DNA of 64,000 nucleotides, taken from Bactericera cockerelli. Its lineage: Eukaryota; Arthropoda; Insecta; Hemiptera; Triozidae. The stretch spans positions 34,214,662 to 34,278,661 of the forward strand of contig CM044959.1 in the NCBI GenBank assembly GCA_024516035.1, written 5' to 3'. The notes below the pieces were generated by a model. That model saw only the letters and a program-made list of their open reading frames with translations. It was not told where the DNA came from and did not search any database. Numbering within the stretch: the first letter of the stretch is position 1; each line of letters starts with the position of its first letter. The position numbers were made by a program, and so were the translations under genes. Positions 55,863 through 64,000 of the stretch are shown here, piece after piece.

Positions 55863-58800
55863 TTTGTTATTTGTTGAATTCCTTCCACTTAAAATTTCAT
55901 TCTTATAAAATAAAAAAAAATATTAAGGACACTTTGAGATATTTCAGAAAACTTGACAGACTTACTAAATCAAGAAGAAAAAACGAACAGGAGAATTAAA
56001 AGTAATTAAATCTCGTAGGCAATCTTAAAATATTCAATTTATTTTATCTTAAAAACGAGAAACTAATTAGACAATTGCTGTCCCTCGGATTAAAAAAAAA
56101 AAAAAATTGAAGGAAGAAGGTAAGTACAGGAAGAGAAAATCAATGAAAAGAGAAACATTACCTGAACAATGAAGGAGGTACAGGAGAAAAAAATGAATGA
56201 TTAATATTATGAAAGAAGAAAATTTAATTTTTTCTGCTTCAGATTTTCGTTATTATTAATTGAAAAAAAGCTTGAATAAGTACCAGGGATTTTATTAAAG
56301 GGAGAAATATTATTACCTTCTGGGGGGGATTGTCACGGATTTGAAGAGATAGAGAGATGTCCCAATGTTTCAGCATTATAAATTTTAATACGCTCTTTTT
56401 TGTGAGCAGCAAAAATTCTCATTTTTCAAAGTTTATTCATATGTAAATTAATGATATTTTGAGCATTTCATTGATGAAAAACAAAACCTACATATTTATA
56501 TGGATGGATAAATTCTTGATGTTGATGCTGAAACGCTCATGTTTGGGCGTTCAGGAACTCCGAATTCCCTGAGGAAAAGTTACCCACACATTCAGATAAA
56601 CATCAAATAGAAACATAATTCTGAATTCTTTTTAAAAGCCTGAATTCATGGATTTTCCAAAAGCTTTCAAACTCCAGAGGAAAAATATAATGGAGAGTCC
56701 AAAGAAAGGTAGGAGGAGAGAGAAAAGGAGAGAGTGAGAGAGAAAGATCATAATATCAATTGAAAAAGTTTGTTTTCTCATCAAATTTTCACCCCCCTCC
56801 TCTTTCTCTTCCCTCCTATGGGAAAATCAGTTTTCTTTTCAAAACCAAGTTGAACTGTATGTATAATTTTTCATCTTTAACACTCTCGCTCCCACTAATA
56901 TTTCCTCTTCTCCTCACTCTTCGCCATTCTTTCATCGGATTTGCAGTTATTGAACTTCAGAACATGTGAACGACAGGTTTGCCGTGTTATGACAAAATTG
57001 TAGTTCGAATGAAAATTTCGAGTTCAGTGAGTTGTAGTGTATTATTGTAGTGTATTATTATTTTATTTTTAAAGTTGAGAGCTTTATAGTTAGCCCTCTA
57101 CTCAATCTATTGAACGTCTGTATGTCTATTCAAAGTTCCCCGTGAGCTGTCTATTATAAAATGCAGATATGATACAAAAAAATTGTGTAGAGAGATATCC
57201 CCTTCTAGGAAGATCAACCTGAATTTAAGACAAAGATTTGGTTTATGTACACCTTCGTTGCTCTATTTTAGTTTTTAATGTCACCAGATAGGTCTAAGAC
57301 AGAAAAGTTAATACAATTTCTGATTTAATATCTATATTTTTACAAATCAATAAGAAACAAAATATAACAAGTAGGTATATAGGTAAAATACTTTGGGATT
57401 TTGTTAAAATATATACAAATAAAGCAAAAAACAACACAAATTTCTAGCATCCCTGTTTCTACCTCCTGACTCCTGATGGAAAGGGTTGAATTTGGAAAGC
57501 AACCCCTCCCACCATGAGCCTGGGACAGCACTCAATTCATCCTGTATCTTGGAATAAACTTTAATGAAAAATTAAAAGAGACACTCTTCTCGCTCAATAA
57601 AAAACGACATCTTAGTGTTTTATCTTCCCCTCTTCTCTCTGAGCTTTTAGTTGCCAGGGAAAGTTGAAGCAACAAAACCCAACTTTTTTCTTTAGAAACA
57701 GATGCTCAAAAGAAAATAGCTGTATTATTACTTTACTCAACTGAAAGTCATTTTTGTCGCGATTTTTTCATTAACTCAAGTTTCGTTGTTATTAATATCT
57801 ATTTATTCTGCTGTTGTTTTATTTCTTTCTTTTTTTACAAAATAAAACTTGATGGGAATTTTCCATTTCCATCAATTTTCGTTCCCATTCATCCCAATTT
57901 GGTTTCAACATTATTCTATTTACTGGACGAAAATTTACTGGGAATCCATATTGACTATTGCAATTTTCCAAATTGCGTTTTGGTGGTAAGCTGCCAAGCT
58001 TTCATACTACATTGTACCAGATTATAGAAGTATTTCATATACATATTTTCCATATAGCTACAGTGTGCAAATGGGAGGTTTTCGCCGAGTAAATGCAAGT
58101 ACATATTCATAATGCAAAAAAAGGACAAATTCTTAGAGATATGCATGCAAATAGCTCCCATTTTCCGACAAGTACATGGAAATATTCATAGAAAAGAGGA
58201 GAGCATCTTGAAAATGGGAAATCCAAACAGGGAGGATCTCTTTGTTCATATAAGCTGCGAAAAAAATAAATGCAAAAAAGCTGTTTTCAAAAACATTCAA
58301 AATAGCACAAGAAAGCTCCTGGACATAAAATGCTACTCCGGGTTTCACAAGAACACCTGTCCCCACTCGTAAAAAACATCCCCTTTCCCTCTCTCTCCTC
58401 CTCCTCTGGGTCAGGACAATTCTTCTGAGTGGCGTACCTTTGTGTGAGAAACGGGGATCTGGATAATTCTTAATTCTTTCATGAATGTCTATTCAATGAA
58501 CATATTAACGCTGGAAATATTCTTACCAGCATAAAGTGGAGTTAACTGTACTCTTTCCATATCTTCTACGTTTAACTACTTAAAAAATATCTATATAAAA
58601 CTATGCAGGATTTTTGTTCATTCCCGGTGATATTATTTCACAGCACTTGGTTCCACATACAAATGTATTATGAATATTTGAAAACAATTTCAATATCAGT
58701 ATTGGTTTTACCCATAGGGTAAAATATAATAACTACATAATTATACAACAAGTTTCACATTCCCATTTTTTCACAAACGCTGTTCAGAAGCATGATATTT

Positions 58801-58904
58801 TAAATAGACTTCGATAGCCCCATGTTCCACAATACACACCACTGACTACATCATTTCCCTCCCTCCTTACCCCCCGACCTACTCCACCTAAACTCTTTTG
58901 TCAG
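55863..58904. other. AT-rich DNA, no supported gene
   Basis: A purine patch is at 56690-56750. The 86-codon plus-strand ORF at 58112-58372 has four Cys in its last 40 residues (SCEKNKCKK...IKCYSGF...TCPHS) but no signal peptide, homology or splice support that I can see. Confidence 0.35.
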
Positions 58905-59002
58905 ATGAAAAACTTTTTAATTGCTCACAACATTCCAAAGTGTTAAAAAATGTAAAAATGGGAGAGGAAAACGCTTGGAAGAAAAGCTCAGTAAAGACAC
59001 AG
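58905..59002 (+). CDS. possible internal exon (98 bp)
   Basis: A long polypyrimidine tract (CCCTCCTTACCCCCCGACCT ... CTCTTTTGTCAG, AG at 58903-58904) precedes 98 bp open in one frame (EKLFNCSQHSKVLKNVKMGE, then ENAWKKSSVKTQ), ending ACACAG|GTAAAT (GT at 59003-59004). It starts after one base of a split codon and ends in phase 0. Both splice sites fit the consensus well, but the peptide is not recognised and no partner exon was found, so chance is a real alternative. Confidence 0.3.
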
Positions 59003-59187
59003 GTAAATCAAGTTGACTTTTCCAATGGAGTTTTCCACTCTTCATCCATGAGAGCCTGTTTTCAGACTGAATTTTTTACTTCCTATTAAATTTTGCAGGT
59101 ACACATTTTAACATTTCTTGAAACTTGAAATTCTCTTTAGCCTTTCAGATTGATTCTCATTTCGTGGAAAATGGAAAGATTTTTTAA

Positions 59188-59422
59188 TCTCTATATATAA
59201 ATGTCAAAGTCACTCACTGACCACTGACTGATCATCGCTCTACAGCCCAAACCGTAAGTCCTAGGAAGCTGAAATTTGGTAGGTAGCTTTGTCTTATAGT
59301 CTAGATGTGCAATAAGACGGGATTTTTCGAAACTCCCACTACAACACCTGCCATTGACGAAAAAGGATTTTTTGCTTTCACGGCCATGCCTCGGCCCGCA
59401 AAGCGGGCGACAGCCCGCTAGT
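59188..59422 (+). mobile_element. non-autonomous Helitron, 235 bp
   Basis: Starts TCTCTATATATAAATGTC after an A and ends CTAG before a T, matching insertion between A and T without target duplication. The 3' end has the diagnostic hairpin GCGGGC-GACA-GCCCGC at 59404-59419, directly abutting CTAG. No Rep/helicase ORF, so it depends on an autonomous partner for rolling-circle movement. The internal AGCTGAAATTTGGTAGG resembles ACTTGAAATTTGGTATGG in the 60150 element. Confidence 0.9.
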
Positions 59423-60149
59423 ATAGTCTATGAGCTGGTCGATATCTAAACCTGAGTCATCTGATGAACAGTGTTCCCACTGAACCTTCACCACCGTCCC
59501 CGATTGTTTTATATTGATGTTAGAAACTTAACTAGTACAACCAAATGCAATGAGCATGACCTATCTAGTCTTAAATTTTCGAAAGCTTACTGATTGAATG
59601 AGTGACTGTTCTTTGTATTTTCGCAACTTAAAGAACTGAAAGTTTGCACAAAGTTTCCTCATGATGGTGCCTGAGAGTGGGAAATGCCAGGGGCGAATCT
59701 CATTTGCGGCAACAATGTGTCTGGTTCCAGCTAGCTACAAGTTATTAATTATTTGGATCATTTCGTCATGAGACTGGAATAAGCTCCGTACATTAAACTC
59801 ATGAATTATTTTGTCAGACTGGGGACATTTTCGAATTGAAAACAAATTTGATTGAAGCTTGGAAAGCTCGACGATTGCAATTTAAATATTAAATGAGAGC
59901 TTTCTTGTGAGAGCTCTGGCAAGAGTTACTCGAGTGACGAACAACATAGCCTTTAATTAAAATGATGTAAACTTGTAGTATTAGTGGAGGATCGAGTGGA
60001 GTTTCCAATAACTTAAGATGATACGTTATCCAAGTGGTTTATGTTCCATTCCATAGGCACTACCACTTCACGGATAGGTCTTAACAGATGCCGCAATTGC
60101 CGCACCCTATAAATATCTAACATCTTCATTGAAATCTAATTACATCACA
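59423..60149. other. no gene supported
   Basis: No ORF or repeat recognised. Confidence 0.45.
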
Positions 60150-60305
60150 TTTTTACTTTCCTTATCCTATAATAAGGAAAGTATTGTATTCGTCGAAAAT
60201 TTGACCTACCCAGTTTTTCACATTTCTGGACGAATCATAGCCTCAGGATACCAAAAAAGTTGTTTTCAGCCATTGGTCCGTGCGTCTGTCTGTCTGTCTG
60301 TCTGT

Positions 60306-60336
<31 letters not shown>

Positions 60337-60829
60337 AACAGGATATCTCAAGAACGGTAAGAGCTAGAGACTTGAAATTTGGTATGGAAATTAATTTTAT
60401 ACACCAAACGAACCACGAAACTTTTGGTTGCAATCGGCTGCAGAATGCGGCCGCAGGGTCGCAAATATTGGCCGCAAGCGCCGTTTCTATGAATTGGTTA
60501 AAGATACAAAAAATGTTAGAGAACAACATTTTCTCAGATTAAAAAAATAATAGGAGTCTATTCTGATCATTTTTTTGATATCTTGAACTTTTTTGAACTC
60601 GGCCCCAATTTACCGGTATTTTGGGGGGGACCCGCTTGGACTAACTTTTTTATTATTCATCCTAGATGGGGGTTGTGACATATCAAATCCAATGATTTTA
60701 AGGTGCTGATTACGAATTTGATGTTTATTTTTAGCTAAATGTTACCTTTGAGTCACCAGTGGCTTTTGGTCCCGTTTCCATTCCTAATATGATAAGGAAA
60801 GTCGTGTGATGTTTACACCAGATTTTTTA
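60150..60829 (+). repeat. dispersed element with ACTTTCCTTATC ends and TG microsatellite
   Basis: The perfect 12-bp inverted ends ACTTTCCTTATC (60155-60166) and GATAAGGAAAGT (60791-60802) enclose about 650 bp. The left end also forms its own hairpin (CTTTCCTTAT-CCTAT-AATAAGGAAAG). An inner (TCTG)n/(TG)n run is followed by GATATCTCAAGAACGGTAAG and TTGAAATTTGGTATGG; the tail reads ACACCAGATTTTTTA. I recall a similar repeat from planthopper sequences. The 137-codon ORF is not coding in my view. Confidence 0.75.
60283..60338. repeat. (CTGT)n-(GT)n microsatellite
   Basis: CTGTCTGTCTGTCTGTCTGT then GTGTGTGTGTGT, internal to the 60150 element. Confidence 0.95.
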
Positions 60830-60940
60830 TACTTAGTACATAGTGTTTAGAATTCTCATATGCTACATTATGTGCTCATATGGACAGCATTATTTTCGAA
60901 TGTTAATTTCAAAAAAAAAAAAAAAATATATAAAGGTCCT

Positions 60941-61269
60941 TGTTAGGGCTTCACTTTTTTTGCTATGAATGACCACTTTATATCTACCTCCATGAGCGAT
61001 TGCGTGCGCAATTGGTTGTCTCCAACTCGATGGAAAATCTCACGTCGGACTCTTCGTGAGGAAAGTTCTCTCTTACCTTAATCAACTCTTGACCAGCACA
61101 CATCGCAACTATCCACCGTATCATCTTGCTCCGCTAGCCGCTTTCGCCAGGCCTGGCGACTTACCATCTTGATCAGCGGCCCCAGCGTAGAGCAGAAGAA
61201 GATTGACGAACGACAACCGTAAGCTCATTTTCAATTAACTATTGGAAAAGCCATCTGCTCTCCAATACA
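60941..61269 (+). mobile_element. 5' LTR of a BEL/Pao-like retrotransposon
   Basis: The 329-bp segment begins TGTTAGGGCTTCAC and ends CTCCAATACA (TG...CA), ending six bases before a primer binding site. The partner LTR is not in the window, so the left boundary is inferred from the TG terminus. Confidence 0.62.
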
Positions 61270-61274
61270 TAAGT

Positions 61275-61292
61275 TGGTCCTTCGGGCCGGAT
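61275..61292 (+). promoter_or_regulatory. primer binding site, tRNA-Tyr type
   Basis: TGGTCCTTCGGGCCGGAT is complementary to the 3' end of tRNA-Tyr (ATCCGGCTCGAAGGACCA) at all but one position. It lies five bases after the LTR end, where minus-strand DNA synthesis would be primed. Confidence 0.75.
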
Positions 61293-62641
61293 TCGTAATT
61301 TGCCAGTTTTATGGGTCTATAGTTTAACTTAATCTTTGTACTTGCTTCTGGCCTCGTGTCTCGCGTTCGCACCATTAAGTCTTTCTCAAAGCAGTAGACA
61401 GTAGTTAGCGTGAGTCAATGTTCTATCTGTAGCGTTTGTCATCTTCATTACCTATTTCACAATCATTTCATCTTAAAATCTTAAAATTTCAATCTAAGTG
61501 AAATATTACTCTTGATTGCCTATACTTCCTATCTGGATTACTGGCATTGAAAATTGAGTAAAGTTGGGGTTTAATCAGTGTTTTAAAATCATAATCAAGT
61601 GAAAAAGAATTGCTTTTACCTTATTTTTATCTTATTAATACTCAATCTAGTACCCTTTGTAATAATCTTGTTATCTGATTCTGTGTCACAACTGTCAATT
61701 TACCTTACATTTGTGCATAATACTAAAGTATCATTATCTTCTAAAGTTTACTAGCCAAAGCTCAGTTTCCAAGATTTTTTTTTGCATTCTGTGAATAAGT
61801 CTGGTTTCTAATTGTTCATATCTCCACAAAAACCTCATTTTTCTACATTAATTTGCCGATTTCAGCAACCTAGAGTAATTTTTAGTTTTGTATTTTGATC
61901 TTATTTGGTTATTGGAAAATTTAGCTACATTTGTTGACCTCATGGGTTTTTGATCTTGCATTTTCTGCATATTATCTTATTTTAATGAAACCTTGATATT
62001 GCTATTTACCTGCATTCATTTCATTACAATCTAATCTTATAAAGTTGCATAATTAATAATTCTCACCCACCGAGATTTTGTTGCAGTTAAAGCAACTAAT
62101 TATCTCATCTCCTTATATTTGCTAACCTATAACACTTACCTGTAGTTATTTCTATAACAAACCTCAGTTTAAAGAGTTATTATATCTGAGTTTACCGAGT
62201 AAAGTGTGCTCAAGGGGATATTTTTGTATTATCCAAAATTTAATGATCTTGTTCTGTGCTATTATCTGCATAAGGAATTACCCACCTAACTAATCTTACC
62301 AAGTGATTTTTAATAATTAAATTTTGTCACAATTATCAGCTAAACCCATTTAAATATTGGCAGTGATTTTTTTTTTACACGAGAGTTATTTTCTAGTGGT
62401 TATATAATCCAAGTGATATTTTTTGGATTAAAATTTTCCATTTAAAAATTTTCAAGTGTGTTTTTTTGCATCTATTAAATAATTTGCCCACTTTCTAAAG
62501 TTATCACATTTTTTTTGTGAAAATTTCACCTATATTTAACTAATAACTAGTCAATAATCTAACAAAAAGAAGAAATATTGGTTTCTACAGAATACTTACC
62601 GGTTTTTAGTTACCTAGTGCTTTCTACATTCAATAATAAAC
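61293..62641 (+). other. untranslated leader of the BEL/Pao-like element
   Basis: About 1.35 kb of AT-rich sequence without ORFs between the primer site and the gag start, long for such a leader. Packaging signals, if any, are not recognisable. Confidence 0.5.
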
Positions 62642-62887
62642 ATGACTTCTCCAGCTGACCAAATGAAAATTGCATCAGACTACAGAAATAGGCTGTATCG
62701 GCGAATGCAAGAGTGTTATAATGCTAGCTTAGATGCAAATAAGGTCAGTGATTTTAAAGTGAGAGTTGCAAAGGCTGATGAAACGTTGGACAAATTTGAG
62801 AAAATCAAACACCTCGGCCGAGGTGTGAAGAACGCCTATACAAAGAAAGAGACAGCCCGGCAGAGTGTAAGGTTACGGAAAACATAG
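62642..62887 (+). pseudogene. gag N-terminus, interrupted by foldback arm
   Basis: From ATG 62642 the first 56 codons (MTSPADQMKI..., YRNRLYRRMQECYNASLD, VRVAKADETLDKFEKIK) have the charged, coiled-coil look of BEL/Pao gag N-termini. At 62807 the foldback arm begins, and the frame continues into it for 25 codons (HLGRGVKNAYTKKE...) to a stop at 62885-62887. The rest of gag and pol is not seen downstream, so the element is dead or the remainder lies beyond the insertion and outside the window. The family call rests on position after LTR and primer site plus composition. Confidence 0.6.
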
Positions 62888-62995
62888 TTCCCATGCATTT
62901 CATGTACTTTCAGCCAGCGAAAAGTGCAACATGAATTTCAAAAATCGCAATTTTTATTGCAGAAATGGGCTCTACGTTGAAAAATAAGTTGATTT
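62807..62995 (+). mobile_element. solo arm of the 5835-7462 foldback
   Basis: Begins AAACACCTCGGCCGAGGTGT and follows the arm sequence for about 189 bp (CCCATGCATTTCATGTACTT, GCAGAAATGGGCTCTACG) with only a few differences. It is closest to the 7275-7462 arm, sharing GGCAGAGTGTAAGGTTACGG, whereas the 5835-6016 arm lacks part of this. No matching inverted arm follows in the remaining 1 kb. Confidence 0.9.
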
Positions 62996-63564
62996 GACTC
63001 TTTGTTTGACTTCCTAGGACACCGGGAACTCTATTTTCGAGACCCCCCCAACAATCGTGAAAGACATGAAAAGATTCATAATTTTGTTTTTTTTTTTTTT
63101 TTTTCTGTTTTTTTTCATACGGATCCTTTGAGACCCGACTTCGTGTCTTTAACTTGGCACTGAAGATTAAGTGAGGTGTCTAAAGTGATCAAGATATAAT
63201 GGAGATGAGCCCGGACCAAAAAAAAATTCTAAATTATAAGCGGGCGGCCCATTTGGGCGGACTCGGGTTTTGGGAGCCCAAATCGGGAATTGAAGGATAA
63301 TACTAATCTTAAGTGGTATCAAATGAAAGATCTTGATGAGCAGATACCAAATTTATTGATTTTATTCCTTCATCCGGTCCACTGGGTGGCACCTGGTGGC
63401 CTTTTCATTTTCTTTGGCGGGTAGGTACCTTCGAATCCTTAGCTTAGTGGTCAGATCTTGGCCAGTATGTATTTTTCGAGATGACCTCGCTCTCTCACTG
63501 CAAAATTTTAATGTTCAAGTTTCCAAGTATTAATTTAGTTCATTTTCCGTCCGTTTCTTTAGAA
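62996..63564. other. unassigned, probably transposon-derived
   Basis: A T18 run is at 63087-63104. GC-richer GGGCGGCCCATTTGGGCGGA and TTTTGGGAGCCCAAATCGGG have local inverted symmetry. It may be the continuation of the element carrying the solo arm. Confidence 0.35.
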
Positions 63565-63637
63565 GATAACTTTGTCCATTGGTAGCATGCTCGACCTGCC
63601 ACCCAGTCAGCATGGGTTCGAATCCTGGCGGGGACGA
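63565..63637 (+). repeat. tRNA-derived SINE head
   Basis: TTTGTCCATTGGTAGCATGC (A-box position), a GCC-containing anticodon-like loop in GACCTGCCACCC, and the B box GGGTTCGAATCCTGGCGG. The overall layout resembles tRNA-Gly, but the stems are imperfect. A body probably continues to about 63800. Confidence 0.7.
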
Positions 63638-63874
63638 ATTTTTTTAGCTCTATATTTTCAATTTGGGCTTAACGTTGTTTTGTTTTTCCGATCTTTATAT
63701 TTGATCTTCATGACGACCCCATTACCCTCGCGAAGAATATTTTAGTAGTTGCAGAATTGGGCAATGACCTGTGGCGGCATTCCGAGATTGATTTTGGACA
63801 ATCATGGTTGGATGGAGATAAAATATGATGAAATAGCTCTCATAATATCGATGCTACTCAATAAAAATTGTGAC

Positions 63875-64000
63875 AAAGTAGTGACTTTGACCAAGTGGGT
63901 AGCATACTAGGCTTGCACGCATGATGACTTGGGTTCGATCCCCTTCAGGGAAGTTTTTTTTTCTCTGTCCATTATGTCCGGGGTACACTCATACCTCGTG
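63875..64000 (+). mobile_element. tRNA-derived SINE, cut by window end
   Basis: ACCAAGTGGGTAGCATACTA (A box), a TTGCACG anticodon-like loop, and the B box GGGTTCGATCCCC. A T-rich linker follows, then CCGGGGTACACTCATACCTC GTG, the body of the SINE at 14935-15085. Confidence 0.8.

Noticed and set aside
58112..58372. 86-codon ORF with four Cys as a secreted peptide
   Set aside because: No signal peptide or upstream signal exon found; short ORF length is within chance in this composition.
60129..60542. 137-codon plus-strand ORF in the 60150 element
   Set aside because: Spans a (GT)n microsatellite and a non-coding repeat; no domain.

Overview
The window is eukaryotic, AT-rich, repeat-laden nuclear DNA with no long conserved protein gene. 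It looks like an arthropod, most likely an insect and perhaps a hemipteran. The pointers are a mariner transposase, a BEL/Pao-type LTR with a tRNA-Tyr primer site, Jockey-like LINE 3' ends, a small Helitron, tRNA- and 5S-rRNA-headed SINEs, and an element at 60150-60829 that resembles a repeat I remember as common in planthoppers (memory only, not checked). Species cannot be fixed from the sequence alone.

Layout. 1-540: 5' half of a frameshifted mariner on the minus strand, cut by the window edge. 2.5-7.5 kb: a MITE, a full-length 5S-derived SINE with a perfect 11-bp target duplication, and a 1.6-kb foldback element (5835-7462) enclosing a second foldback. 9.1-12.3 kb: a purine-rich block with about 70 copies of a 37-bp minisatellite. 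13-16 kb: tRNA-type SINE heads in plain AT-rich DNA. 15.9-18.2 kb: the best candidate for a host gene, on the minus strand. Its first exon encodes a clear signal peptide and ends at a consensus splice donor, and several possible later exons are phase-compatible. 18.3-22.2 kb: MITEs, SINE pieces and a U2 snRNA-derived fragment. 23.2-25.2 kb: a LINE 3' fragment inserted in a purine-rich minisatellite of about 82 bp. 27757-29415: a near-perfect 1.66-kb palindrome made of modules that begin ACAGGGTG.

30-41 kb: poly-A and GA tracts, a full tRNA-derived SINE (31797-32104) and three LINE 3' UTRs. 41.7-42.6 kb: a 34-bp minisatellite interrupted by a MITE. 43.9-50.2 kb: another 5S-headed SINE and two tRNA-headed SINEs that carry the same body as the 5S-headed one at 5.1 kb. 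50.9-60.8 kb: more MITEs, pyrimidine tracts, one possible plus-strand exon, a Helitron and the 60150 element. 60.9-63 kb: the 5' end of a BEL/Pao-like element whose gag is interrupted by a solo arm of the 5.8-7.5 kb foldback. The last kilobase holds two tRNA-headed SINEs, the final one cut by the window end.

The region mostly records successive transposon insertions, several nested so that their order can be read (foldback into BEL gag, MITE into minisatellite, LINE into purine tract). Most open reading frames are shadows of purine or pyrimidine tracts and minisatellites.
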